DNA from: Dimorphilus gyrociliatus
Lineage: Eukaryota > Annelida > Polychaeta > Dinophilidae
Length of the DNA stretch: 64,000 bases
Assembly: GCA_904063045.1 (NCBI GenBank)
Contig: CAJFCJ010000007.1
Location: 1,802,222 to 1,866,221, forward strand
Direction: 5' to 3'
In this document: piece by piece, positions 13,301-26,400 of the stretch
Position numbering within the stretch: position 1 is the stretch's first letter
Layout of the letters: each line of letters starts with the position of its first letter
Translations under genes and position numbers: made by a program
The notes under the pieces: generated by a model
Seen by the model: the letters and a program-made list of their open reading frames with translations, nothing else
What the model was told of the DNA's origin: nothing
The model's database searches: none

Positions 13301-15006
13301 CAAGAGAGAAACCAGTGGCCCAGATTCGCCATAGCCCATTGATATGTCGATTTCTTAGAAGAATATTTTAATTTAGTTTTTGTCATATTTAAATAAATAC
13401 CTGTAAATTTTTGTATTTCCTTGAGAATATTTCTAGTAATGAGCATAGGTTTGTGCAAATTCAAATAAAATACTGCAGGTAAAACTGAACTATTTTGGTT
13501 GTCCAATGCTGACATATCGTATTCACTGGAGTTTTTTCAAGTTTTAAAAATTCACAAAAAATGTTACTCTTGCATTAATTACGACAAGTTAGAAAAGTTT
13601 CATAACTTACTTTGGTGAAGAGTTTATTATTAAAGATTGATGCTGAAGTTTTCGAGGAGACGCACCTTCGATACTAACAGTAACATACTGACCGCAACAA
13701 TGCTCATTCATTGCTGTAAAATAACAAACATTGCTAGCAATTTATTCTTATCAAATACAACCTTTAACATCAGTAATCATGAGTGACGTTTTAGTCTTTT
13801 CATTTAAAAGATCATAGGGTCCAACAAAATACAAAATTTTTAAAGGACAGCCGCCAGATCTAGGGTATAGTATACCCAAAGGTGCCTTATGTATAGTATC
13901 AGTTACAGTTCTTATTTCAGAGGATGAGCTAATTGCAAAATTAACGATAAGGATATGTAGTACTTGTATATATTAATACAATCTTACCAGTTTTGGGCCA
14001 TTTCGTTCAGATCATTTTCCATGGCTTGGAGAGCAATGAAAGCTCTTTTACATCTGTTTCTATTTTAAAATAAGCTTTACTTTTTAGAGGATATTTTATA
14101 AATGTTAATCTTACTGATCAGCACCAATGGCATACATTGCAGTTAACCCTCTAACATGTTCTTTGACAGTTTCCAGTTTACAGTCACTAAGAGAATAAAA
14201 GTGAGGTCTAAAATTTTATAATAATGCAACTTACTTTAATGCCTGCGATATTTCTGGACAACTCTAAAAGAGATAAAAGGTATTATTACTGTAAAAACAA
14301 TAAAGTTGTTTTACCGTTGGCTGGTTAGTTGACGAAGAAGAATTGCTTCCGTGAGCAACTATAGCATCCATAGTCCTTCCTGATGTGTCCAACCTAAATT
14401 CAACGTGAAAATGATCTGTAGCAATAACGGCCACGTGATGAGATGGGTACTGTTTGTCTGAATATCGAAGACCCAGCTCCATGGCAACAGATTCTAATCG
14501 TTCCTTGACACCCTGAGCAGAGTTAGCTGGAAAATCAAAATTGTGCTATTGGTTAAATGAAGTCAAAATATACCAACCTCTTGCAATTCTAACTAATTTT
14601 TGTAAATGCTCCCTGAGAAGAGTTCTTTCTTCTCGACTAGATTGTAGTTTCTTATCCTTTAACGTTATATTTAGCAATTTGCTTGTGTCTGCCCATGACT
14701 TCTGACGACTAGCTCTACTACGCAGTTTTATCATAATTTTCTTTAAGCAGTCGCTCCTGTCACCTAAAAAACATCAATCGTTGGCATTATTTCACGTGTA
14801 CAAGAATTTATAGGCCTGTATAGAGAAAATTCCAACATTAAATACTAAGCAATTGCAAAATTTAGAAAAACTATTTTTTTCAATCGAATTACCAAAAATA
14901 TATATGCTAGATATTGTCTGCAGTCATACAAAAAAATTAATAACAAACTGGTTATTTGAGAAGAGCTGCGTGTTTGTAAGAGTTGCTTTGGCGCAGACGA
15001 CGCCAT
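10343..15006 (-). CDS. MED1: Mediator complex subunit 1 (MED1)
   Basis: Fourteen exons on the minus strand: 14949-15006, 14578-14763, 14315-14526, 14235-14263, 14115-14207, 13988-14059, 13762-13928, 13611-13713, 13401-13525, 13235-13353, 12980-13178, 12668-12766, 12492-12609, 10343-12434; 1223 aa. The N-terminal 500 residues follow the MED1 core: FHVEFRLDTSGRTMDAIVAHG, SCPEISQALK, LYPRSGG with YDLLNEKT, LPAVFYLNLHKP, LPDQQHAYFF and SIPVTMR. Two LxxLL boxes follow (LARLL, LAELL), as in human MED1, which contacts nuclear receptors through such boxes. The C-terminal half is a Ser/Lys-rich disordered tail. Exon 4 is 29 bp. The exon 10 donor (before 13235) is a weak GTTATT, chosen by homology; an alternative GTTGCA donor a few bases earlier is possible. 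Confidence 0.95.
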
Positions 15007-15633
15007 GTTGACGGTTCCAGCGCCACCAAGTGTGATAAAAGTAGTATCTTTGTCGCTTTGTTATTTAATTTTCATTCTTCAGTGAAAAGTCTGTCTTGGA
15101 GAAGGCGTTAAAAATCTAAGTTTTTAGAGCAATCTTTTTTAAAAAATCGATAAAATTCCGCTCCATTTGCGCAGCGCTGATACCGCACTGTCGATGTCAA
15201 AGGTCGAAACTCAAAAAATATAAAAAATTATTTGGAATAAAAATATTGAAATTTTTACAGTATAATCATAATGAAATTTTCTGTGCCCCAAAAATTTTAT
15301 TTTAATTTTTAACGCCTAAAAAATAAATACTCCCTCCGCCATGTTGCTTTCCTTCCGTTGTTCTCTTTAGCAAAGCTGTAAGTTTTTCGCTCGGAAGTTT
15401 CTCTTAAAAGTTTGTTTCTTAAACATTTGAAATAAGTCAATCGATTTCTAGGTTCCAATATTTGACATTGTTCACAGCTAGGTAAGCACATCTATCCTAT
15501 CTCTTTTACCGGTGGTTGATGACTAAATTTTATTGAGGAAATCGAAATCTTCAAAGTAGAGTACTTTATCTATCCTTCAGTTTGTCAAATAGTCTATATC
15601 TTAAGCTAATAATTTCTTCCTCAGATATCCAAG
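15007..15633. other. Divergent promoter region, MED1 / Ral
   Basis: Start codons of MED1 (-) and Ral (+) are 627 bp apart. A GGTGGCGC core on the minus strand at 15022-15029 resembles the CTCF core with one mismatch. A small minus-strand open frame at 15309-15491 shows no homology and is not called. The rest is AT-rich UTR and promoter. Confidence 0.5.
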
Positions 15634-16510
<877 letters not shown>

Positions 16511-16621
16511 TGTAAGATTTACTGAATTATACTTATTAGATACGTTCAACGAATTGTATGATAATCTCGTTTCTTATAAAATAAGTGTAAAACTGCAAGC
16601 TCTAACAGCATGCCATAAGCT

Positions 16622-16627
16622 AATAAA
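16622..16627 (+). terminator. Polyadenylation signal for Ral isoform A
   Basis: AATAAA 112 bp after the isoform A stop codon. A second AATAAA at 16777-16782 lies just upstream of the acceptor of the alternative last exon. Confidence 0.45.
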
Positions 16628-16791
16628 ACGCGTGCAAATCAGCTTGAGTTTATTTATTATTACTTAAGTTCCATTCAATTCATACTGGATGAACCTATTT
16701 TGTGCTAACTGCAATCTGAAGATAAATGTTTAAAAGTAAAAATCTTCCCCTCCCTTTCGTGATTTCGAATCTTACCAATAAATTAAAACAG

Positions 16792-16902
16792 AGCTTCTTC
16801 ACGTTGTTGAGGCTTATTAGAGATAAGAAACTTCAAGAGGCGGCGCTGAACACTCAAACGAACAAGAAGAAAGACAAGAAACGAAGATGCGTTGTTTTAT
16901 GA
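16792..16902 (+). CDS. RALA: Alternative last exon of Ral (isoform B, CVVL tail)
   Basis: Preceded by an acceptor (AAAACAG) at 16785-16791 and in phase 0 with the shared exon that ends at 16280. It encodes 36 aa and a stop: the helix FFTLLRLIRDKK, homologous to FYDLMRLIRDRK of isoform A, then a Lys/Arg-rich stretch and the CAAX box CVVL. Use of this exon would give a 201-aa Ral with a different hypervariable membrane-targeting tail. AATAAA signals at 16622 and 16777 could end the isoform A transcript before this exon. Homology of the helix, an intact frame and a valid CAAX argue against chance; expression is unproven. Confidence 0.75.
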   Translation, partial: SFFTLLRLIRDKKLQEAALNTQTNKKKDKKRRCVVL

Positions 16903-17204
16903 TCATTTGTAGTGGTTTGATCAAGTTTGTTGCTATACTGATAACTTGATTTAGATGTAATTCAGTATAGTTATGAACGAGTCTTCATACGTACGATTAG
17001 TTGCTTGGTTTTCTTTGTATACATACACGTACGTATATTATCGAGGTGCTGTTATATGCTTTGCATATTTGTGCTAGTTTTTCATTTGATTTAAAAATAT
17101 TTCATATCTTTGAGTGCAAATACTGTATTAAGCCTAACAATGAAAAGAAATGTGGAGACCTTGACAGTGCGTGAGACAACACAAGGCAGTGAGCACCAAC
17201 ACAG

Positions 17205-17219
17205 CCACTAGAGGGCGGC
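17205..17219 (+). promoter_or_regulatory. Perfect CTCF consensus site
   Basis: CCACTAGAGGGCGGC fits the CTCF consensus CCASYAGRKGGCRS at every position. It lies in the 365-bp spacer (16903-17267) between the convergent ends of Ral and GSE1, the place an insulator might sit. The rest of this spacer is AT-rich 3' UTR. Confidence 0.6.
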
Positions 17220-17267
17220 ACTGTTCGTCTTATCACAGTTTTACGAAAGGGAAAGCAGTTCAATATA

Positions 17268-20200
17268 TTAGGAACAAAGAAGTCTTAAAGTCCTCTTTAA
17301 ATGTTCAATAGAATTCAAAAAACTTCTATGCTCATCTTCAAGTTTCGTTTTCTCTGTGACGAGTTTCTGAAAAGGATAAATTAATTATTATGGTTTTCAC
17401 AAAAGTAGCTAAATCTAACAGTTATCTCCGAGTTATAATCATCACACTTTCTCGCTAGACTTTCATTGTCGGTCTGTAAGCGAGAGCAATTTTCTTGTAA
17501 AATTTTTTTCTCCGCCTGCTGCTCTGTAATGTATATTAAAAGGCGATCAATAAGACATTAGGCGTTGCGTTGCGCACGCTGATATTCTTTCTTTACCTTG
17601 TAAATGCTTGCAGTAAGCGTTTACCACAGCCTCTACACCAGGCCATTTGTAAGACAGGGAAATGTTTTCGTCATCTGTGTCATCATTTTTCAGTTTTACT
17701 TGTCGTGACCTTTCCTGCTGTATAGTTGTTGCCAAAACTGATTCATGGAATTGTTCGGCGAATTCTCGACTTATAGCCGTCGTAGATTCATTAAATAGCT
17801 TAACAGCCTCAAGTCGTTTTTTTACACCATCGAGCTGTTGAGCCCTCCTTTTGTGATCAATATCACAAGCTTGCCGAACTTTATCCATTATTATTCGAAC
17901 ATCTCGATCAACCGGTCTAAGATCACAAGCATCCGCTAAAAAAGCAACCTTTCGCTTGAAGTCTGATCCCTTGCACAGCTCATCGGCATCAATATCGGGC
18001 GGTGATAACCCAAATTCTTCAACACATAAGACTAGACCGTTAGTCTTTGTCGATTTCGGTGTCTCTTTACAGCCATTAGAAGCTACAGGAGGAACAGGCG
18101 AGATCGGTTCGTATATTGGTCTGCTTCGTTTTTCTGGTGATTTTCTGTTTGGAGACCCATCAAACCCATTGGCAACAAAGGTTTTAGAGGAAGTGGGTGT
18201 CGATTCAAGAAACGGCCGATGAAGTGCGTGTGGAGGAGTCGTCCGCATTATTTTTTGATTAGGTTCACCAAGTTGAGAGCTGGATTTCGGCGATGCAAGA
18301 GGTCGTTTACGCTCATTACGAAGTAAGGCGTCCTGATGGTGGAGAAATTGTTGTTGCATAAGGCTATGACGCCCAGCCACTTCTTGCAATTGCTGCTGTT
18401 GCTGAGCCCACTTTGCCGTATCTCGAGCTTTAGCTAAAGGATCATAGGCACTCAGTTGATCATGAAGAGGAAAAGCATTTCTGTATTTTTCCCGCAGAGC
18501 GAGTGTTTCACGCTCCAGCCGTAGTCTTTCTTGTTGCTCTCGTTGTTGCCTCTCACTCTCGCGTTTCCTTTCTAATTCCTTTTGCCGCTCGGCTGCCTCC
18601 CTGCGTTCTCGTTCTTCTTTGTCTCGACGAGCGTTTTCTTCACTTTTTCGGTTAGAAGACGACGTTAAAGCGAGCGGCTGTTGTTGACTGGCCATGATGT
18701 CACCGTATCTTACAGGCAGGCTTGGATGGAGGGAGTGCTGAGGCAATGATGCAGCTGCTGCTGCTGCGGCTGCGGCTGCTGCGTAAGGCATGAGAGAAGA
18801 CTGCTGCATCAATCGATATCGTTCGAGAAGAAGCGGATCGGCGTGCAAGGAATGCAAGAAAGCTGGGTGATAATGTTGATATGCTGCTGCTGCTGCTGCA
18901 GCAGCATACATGGAAGAAGGATCGTAGCCTCCCCCAAGAGATGCTTGAACACTTCCATGATCAGAAACTGGAACGGTTGATGATGAAGACGGAACAACTG
19001 ATGCTCCACTTGTTGGTCTATAAGGTTGAAAGCCCCTTTCTTCTAAGGGTCGGGAATTGCTTCCGGCTGAACTCATTGACTGTTGTTGATTTGGACTGGA
19101 AGAAACTTCGGTAGTCTGCAGAAAATTGCAATGTTTTAATTATTAATTACCCTATTATCCACGATCACGATTCGTGAATGCATTCGCAGAGTTTTCCCTG
19201 TTTAACAAAAACTATTGCCTCAAAAAATACACTTTCATTATTAATCTCAATTGGTATCTTTAAACTTAAAAACACAGAACGTTGGCTTTTACTCATTGGA
19301 TTGATTTGCCGAAAGTATATCAATAATCCGTAGATTAGTATGATTCTTTAAATTCGAATGTAAATTTTAAAACTAAATATAACATTCTCTAATTCAGTGA
19401 TAACAAACCCATTGACATATAAATATGGTAGATACAATGCATATGTACAATAATATGCAGAATGAAACGTATAAACATTACATACATATAGAGTTCCCCC
19501 ATATATATATATAAATTTATATATACTGTATATAACACATTGATACACAGATATATATATATTACTTAAATCTTTATTATGTATATTCTATAAATACATA
19601 TAACATATATATGCTGTATATTTATACGTAAGCGCGTTCGTTTTCCGAAGCGTGTTCTACTTACAAGGCGATCGATTCGCATGAAAATATTCCGTTAATT
19701 ATTTCGTTGGCGCCAGTCAGAGTAAAATGTTTTGATAAATGTTCTTATCGCGATTAGAACAGATTAAGGTGGTAAAATGAACAGAACAGTAGAAGAAAGG
19801 CGATGAAAAAAGACGCCAGCTAAAAGCAGCAGCGATGAGAATGCAAATGTCTGATGAACGTTTAACGCTCTAACGGCCAACTTAAAAACGGCGCGCCCTT
19901 ACGCTAAAGCGTTAAAAACGCAAAACATTCAGTTTACTTACCCAACTTTTAGTGTCTGATGATGACTTGTCTAAATTATGAATTGGAGGAGAAGATGATT
20001 TTTTATCGACTGAAAAAAATACGCAATAAATATAACCAGAAAGCTGCTTGACAAAATTTTCGTTTGGAAAGCATTGGACTGAACATACCGGCAGCGCCAT
20101 CTCCTGCTTGTTTGGCGAGTTTTCGAAGAGCAGCAGCGAAGCCTGATGAATTCCTTGTCGAACTACTAGGTGGCGTAGATGTGTTAGTAGGTTTTGGTAA

Positions 20201-21519
20201 ACCTAACAGAAATGAAAATGTTCGTAAACTAAAAACATGTGAAATTTAACTGTCCTAAATAAACAGGGAAAGTACATAAAACTAACAGATAATTTTACTA
20301 GGTATTGAATAGGAATTGAAAAACTGATTTCTTAAGTATTTAAAAAATTTCTTTGTTGTTTAACAAAAAGTAGCTACATCTTTGTCATTGGTGGCGACGC
20401 CTTGTGGATATTTTAAACTGACGCCTGGAAATCAGTTGTCAAGGTAACGTCACGCGAGAAGTTTACTTACCTGTTTCATTTCCCAAATCATTGACATCTC
20501 CATGTTTTGCATCTGTAGGTGGGGCTATTTCTACAGGTGCTCCATCTTGTGAATCCAACTGAAATCAAATAGTGTACGAGTGCACATTTTAGTACTATTG
20601 CACTGGAGTGGTTCTCATGTACCGCTTAACTGATACTAAATTTATTTTTTTAAATAACAAAGTAAAAGCAGAATTTGATTTCATACTTATTAAAGTATAC
20701 GAACCGGAATTAACGCGGTGATCATATATCGCGAACGATTACTTTGCAAATTACCCATAATAGTTATTCACTAGTCACTCGTAATCACAGAATAATTAAT
20801 TCTGTGTTCAAATTGTAATCGTTTCTAAATTTGGGAACAGGTGGCGATACGATCGCCATTTCGCGCAGTTCAAAGGTGGCAAACAGGTGGCGGACACCTA
20901 CCGTCTTCTTCGTCTTCATACCATCAACTTCGTATACTCTCAATTCGTCTGACACATTTGAATCATCGAAAGCTCTCCATTGTCTGTGTAAAGAACGTTG
21001 ACAACCAATACAAACTTTTGTCATCCCATGGAGGTCAAGAGCTGACGCTCCTTTCGCAGGTTTAGTTTCTTCAAGAAATGGAAAGTAGGGTTCCCCATTT
21101 GCATGAGATCGCGAATATATAAAACGAGCAGAAACTTGTGAATGTTGGGCACCACACAAGAAACAGACAAATGTCTGTTGATCACCAGGTGTTTGCAAGG
21201 GTAGTTGGGGTTGGTGATTTTGCGATGATACTCTTGTATATTCCGTTCCAACAAATTGTTTATCGTCGCATCGTTTTAACCAATATAAACGTTTGACAGC
21301 CGGAGTATTCTGACGTTCGTAAGCTTCCCATTGTTGTAGAAGAAACATATAGCATACTGTACAAACTGATTTACAAGAATCTTCAGCGAATTGACCGAAC
21401 CCAGCAGGGGGTTGATGATTTTCCAAAAAAGGGAAATAAGCCTCTCCGTTTTGCCTTTGTTTAGCACTTAATTTATAAGTCACTGTTATCTTACTACCGC
21501 ACACGAAGCAGACGCTCAT
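17268..21519 (-). CDS. GSE1: GSE1-like corepressor with N-terminal zinc-finger pair
   Basis: Seven exons on the minus strand: 20902-21519, 20471-20558, 20089-20202, 19942-20009, 17597-19115, 17420-17523, 17268-17366; 869 aa. Two GSE1 signatures are clear: SGFAAALRKLAKQ near residue 260 and the C-terminal block FAEQFHESVL, WPGVEAV, then a coiled coil ending LKRTLRLL. Between them are poly-Ala runs and a Glu/Arg-rich coiled coil. GSE1 is known from LSD1-CoREST/HDAC (BRAF35-HDAC) corepressor complexes in the nucleus. Exon 1 adds two related Cys modules (CFVCG...YFPFLE...CTVC and CFLCG...YFPFLE...CIGC). They are joined by a good donor (GTAGGT) in phase 0, since reading on reaches a stop at 20785. 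The tail of exon 1 could instead end as a separate 244-aa protein, so the junction is inferred. Confidence 0.85.
19490..19620. repeat. TA-rich simple sequence in GSE1 intron 4
   Basis: Repeated TATATA blocks inside the 826-bp fourth intron (19116-19941) of the GSE1 gene, the longest intron of that gene. No coding content. Confidence 0.6.
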
Positions 21520-21625
21520 TTTCTCCTATCGCTGTTCGCAACTGCAGCTCTGCCATCCCACCATGCATTGCGATACCGATAGATGACGACACTGAACATT
21601 CAGAAAATATTATTCTCTCTTCAAA
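21520..21625. promoter_or_regulatory. Bidirectional promoter, GSE1 / TMEM143
   Basis: Only 106 bp separate the divergent start codons of GSE1 (-) and TMEM143 (+). Both promoters and both 5' UTRs must overlap here or use upstream exons. No TATA box is present. Confidence 0.6.
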
Positions 21626-23166
21626 ATGGCGTCTTTGGTTTGCAGACGATCTTCGACCGGACATCTGAAAAAAGTTTATCGTTTAATTAACAATAGATTT
21701 CTTTCGACCTCCTCCTATAACTTGTGTACTGAAGTATCGACCACTTTGAATTTCCCAAAGAGTGAAGAAGAATTATTTAGGGAAAAGGAGGAATTTATTC
21801 CTCTAACAAAACATACACTCTTTCGCTATTTGGTACAGGACGACGATTTATTAAACAAGAATAATAAAAAATTGTTTGAAGATGTTTCTTTTCGGCTTGG
21901 AATTTACGCTAATCGAAAATATAATGGAAAGTTAAATGATTTAAAAGTTCGTATGTTTTAGATTTGTGATGCATTTATTAACATTCATAAAATTATAGTC
22001 TCTCTTCGAACCCATAAATCCCGATTTGAATAAGCTAGCAACTCATAATTGGACAAGGCGAGAATGCTTAGACAACGAATTTTGGCTAATGAAAGGATTG
22101 AGTGAAGTCTTAACAAAAGCTAATTTTAAAGAAATTCCAGATGACGATGTCAAAAGATCCCTCTCAAAACATTCAACTTCCGAAGGCGTAAGAGTAGAAG
22201 TTGATTCATCCAAATATGATATAATGAAGTTTTGGACTCTTGGAAAAGAAAAAGTTAATTCAAAATCTATTTTTCGTCAACTTCTTTCCGCTATTGGAAA
22301 ACCATCTGCAAGTGAACAATACAAGAGAGTCGTTATTGCCTCAAGGTTACGCAAGGACAACAAGCTCTCCATAAAAGCTTTTAAAGATGTTTGTTAATGT
22401 TTCTTTAAAACATAGATAATTTTATTTCTTGTATTTTAGATTTCCAGCGGTTCTCTGGAACAATTACTTCCGGACGCTAAAATAAGCATGTCTCGATACG
22501 ATAAAACTGTTATTGGTATAAGCGCAGCATTAGCTGGACTTGGAGGATTATCGCAAGCAATAGCTTATCTTGTTCAAATGAATGTTACTTGGCCGATCAT
22601 TTTAATCCTAATCACAGCAATAAAAACTGTTCATTCTGTTGGAATTTACCAAAACAAAAAAAACCGATATTTATTACAACTGCATAAAGTTCTTTATAGT
22701 AAAAATATTGCAAACAATAGGGTTAGTATATTTATGAAATAGGTTGATTCTGTTATGACTGAATTTTGTGTTTTAGGGTTTGCTCACTCTTATAATAGAT
22801 AGAGCCGAGGATGAAGTTTTAAAAGAAATTCTCCTCGTTTATTCATTTTTACTGTCCATTGATTCCCTAAAAAGTGAAGTTAATGGAATTACAATAGCGT
22901 TGTTAGAAAGTTCTATTGAGGGTTGGATTTTCCAAAAAACTGGAAGAGAAATAAAATTCAATTCTCGCGAGGCAATTGAATTACTAACTGATTTAAAATT
23001 AATAGCAAACAATGAGAATAATATCTTTTGTCTCCCACTATCCAAAACTGTTCTTAATTTACCAATACAATCAGCTTTTGATATACTTGACTGTCGCGAA
23101 GACGAGGGATATGATGAAAAAATACCTGAGAAGAAGGAGAAAAAATATTTTAACTGGTTTAAATAA
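21626..23166 (+). CDS. TMEM143: TMEM143-like mitochondrial membrane protein (DUF3754)
   Basis: Exons 21626-21946, 21999-22388, 22440-22721, 22777-23166; 460 aa. The N-terminus is rich in Arg/Ser and poor in acidic residues, as in a mitochondrial presequence. The body carries the DUF3754 hallmarks FIPLTKHTLFRYL, the SRYDKTVIGISAALAG block followed by two hydrophobic spans (about 295-345), and RAEDEVLKEILLVYSFLL. Molecular function is unknown for the family. Donors of exons 1 and 2 are unusual (GTTCGT and GTTTGT), but joining them restores a continuous conserved frame. AATAAA at 23197 is a likely polyadenylation signal. Confidence 0.88.
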
Positions 23167-23196
23167 CTTCATTAATTCAATATTTTTGACTTTATC

Positions 23197-23202
23197 AATA
23201 AA
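23197..23202 (+). terminator. Polyadenylation signal of TMEM143
   Basis: AATAAA 30 bp after the stop codon, 210 bp before the laminin start. Confidence 0.5.
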
Positions 23203-23411
23203 TTTTGTCTTATTATAAAATATGATATTAATTACCCTTGAGAATTCCTTATCTTAAACTGACACCCCTAGTTTGTAAAGGTGAAACCAATAGTAAACTG
23301 TTCCTTGGCAGACGCGCGAATCGCCTACTTTTCCTTGTGGTCTGGCATAGATATAGGATTAGTGCCAGTTTAAAACACGCTACAGGCTAGGTGAAAGTAT
23401 TGGTCTTCGAG

Positions 23412-26400
23412 ATGCTGGTAAGCGTGGTTGTCTTTCTGGCGATTATTCAACGGCTGAATTGTAATCTCTTAGTACCCAAATTGTTCAATTTGGCGGCCGG
23501 AAGTAAAATAACAGCAACCGCAACTTGTGGTGAAGAACGAGAAGAAGAATATTGCAGGCTTTTTGGTTTGAGCGGAAAGCAGCCTACATGTGGAAGATGC
23601 AAATGGTGGAATGATCCAGCATCTGATACTAAAGAGTTATTCAAACCAGAATTCGCTATTGCAGGAGAGAAAGGTAGTTGGATGAGTCCTCCATTTAGTA
23701 GTGGAGATAATAAGGATGACTATGAAAAAGTTAATCTGACAATTCACTTTGACCAGGTACTAGTTATTATTTTTCATTAAGAAATCTAGTTTACAAAAAA
23801 CTATTATATGAATAAGAAGCTAAATCTAAGAGTATTCAAAGGGCGGTGGCACGTCTTAGAGTATAATTGTAAGCCGATACGAGACTACTCTAACCGACCT
23901 ATTGCACCCAACCTATAAATACATTTATAGAGCGTAAAAGATTAGGCTTATCTATTTCTTTGTTAAAACGGCCTATTATATAACCGGGTTGATAAAAATT
24001 GTTTGGGATAAAACATACATTTTTATAAATCTTTTTTGCAGCCGTATTATGTAGCATACATCCACATAGAATCGGGATATGGTCTCTTTCCAAAGACCCT
24101 AGCTATTCACAGATCATCAGACGGGGGGAAAACATACACACCCTGGTATTATATAACTCAATCCGTGGAGGACTGTGACAATTATTTTGGAAAGGGAAAT
24201 TGGGTTAAGAAAATAACTAATATTAATGAAGTTAAGTGTGATTTTGAAGAAAATCGTGGATGGGGAAAAAATCAGTTCCACGAATTCACTGTACCCCTTT
24301 TTAGAGACTACTGTAGGGCTATGGGAGATACAAAAAAGTGTCATTCCAATAGGCAACTTTTAAATTTCACTCAAGCAACTGATGTAAGACTTTCATTCAT
24401 GGCCGTTAAACGAGATAACTATGGGCAATTTGGTTTTGGAGCTTATGATGAAAAAATTTACAACCGAGTAAGTTTAAAAGTTTTAAGTGCATTTTTTAAC
24501 TCTAAAAAATTTTACTTTTTCAGTACTTTTATAGTGTTAGAGCCCTTCAAATCGGTGGTATGTGCATGTGTCATGGCCATGGTCAGGACTGCTACAAACG
24601 AGGAGATAAAGATGTATGTGAATGTGAGCATAACACTCAAGGCGATAATTGTGATACATGTAAGCCAAAATTTCGTCAAAGAAAATGGATGCCTGCTAAT
24701 GAAACACATACCAATGCCTGCGAAGAATGTAACTGTCATGGTCATTCTGATTTCTGCATTTACAATGAAACAGTTAGTAAACTCCATCTATCTCTCAATA
24801 TGAGAAACGAATATGAAGGTGGTGGTGTTTGTCTCGAATGTCGTGACAACACTGAAGGTGTAAATTGTGAAAAATGCAAGTATGGATACACTTTGGATAG
24901 ACGTTCATCTTTCCATGGATGTGTTGAGTGCAATTGCTATGAATCTGCATACTATACAGGCGAGTGTGATCCTGAAACTGGGAAATGCTATTGCAAAAAG
25001 GGATATACTGGTGATCTTTGTCAGGACTGTGCAAGTGGATACTACAAATCTGATGCGAGCATTTCTGAGTATTGTTTTGAGTGTCCTTGCAATATTAACG
25101 GTACTTTATCTGTTGGAAATCAAGACAACTGCCAAAATAATATTATTGGTTGTAAATGTAAGCTTCATGTTATTGGAGAGAAATGTGACAGATGTGAACC
25201 AGGTTACTGGAATTTTCCGTCATGTCAAAGTATGTATTTACTAAATCCCTCTCTCTGCTATATATTCTCTCTTTCAGAATGTGACTGTGACCCTCGGTTC
25301 TCAGAGGGTAACCAGGTGTGTGATGAAACAAATGGAAAATGTTTCTGTAAAGCAGCTTATACAGGGGATAACTGTTCGAGATGTGCAGATGGTTTCTTCA
25401 ACTTTCCTGACTGTGAAAGTTAGCTTCTCATTCGAAATCTTGTTATTTATAAAGCTTGTATAATTTTCAGAATGCCAATGTAATGCTCTAGGACAGACAA
25501 AGGCAAAATGTAACAAAATCACTGGTGAATGTATTTGTAGAACAGAGTTCAGTGGAGATAAATGTCAGAACTGTGCTGATGGTTTTTACAAGCAAAGAGG
25601 ATTTTGTGAAGAATGCCAATGTAATACTTTGGGAACGAAAGAAGAGTCTATATCTTGTGATATTCACGGCATATGTAATTGTAAAGATGGTTACAACGGC
25701 GATAAATGTGAATCATGTGAAGTCGGATATTTTAATGCGAATTCGAAACAACCAAACGAACCCATGCAATGCGAACGTAAAATATTACAATATAGATTTA
25801 TTGTCATAATATAAAATCATATGTTAACTTTCAGCTTGTAGATGCAATAAGGAGGGTTCATCGTATGATCGATGTGATAGTAATGGAGTATGCACATGCA
25901 AAAATAAGATTACAGGAAGAAAGTGTAATGAATGCATACCTGGTCTATTCATATTTCCCAAGTGTATTGGTATTTAACAGCTAAGCTCTTCAGAAGCATG
26001 ATACTAAAATGTTTCTTTCAGAATGCGTATGCAATGAAAAAGGCTCAGAGAAAATAGGAGCAGATATCTCCTCTTCCAGTTTTTGCAAAGGCTCTGTTGA
26101 GGAGTCGTTATGCACCTGTAAAAAAAATGTTGAAGGTCAACTTTGTGACCGATGCAAACGTGGCTTTTACAACATGACTCAAGAAAGTATAACTGGATGT
26201 GAAAATTGTTTTTGTAATTCATTAGGAGTTTTTGAAAACTCCTGTAAAGAAGGCGGAGATTGCTTCTGTAAAAAATATGTTCAAGAAGGAAAATGCCTTA
26301 AATGTAAAAGTGGTTTTTATAATCTTGATCCAAGTAACCTTTTTGGATGTTCAGGTTTGCTGTTATGTTTATGAGTAGTTCAGCAAACATTAACACCTCT

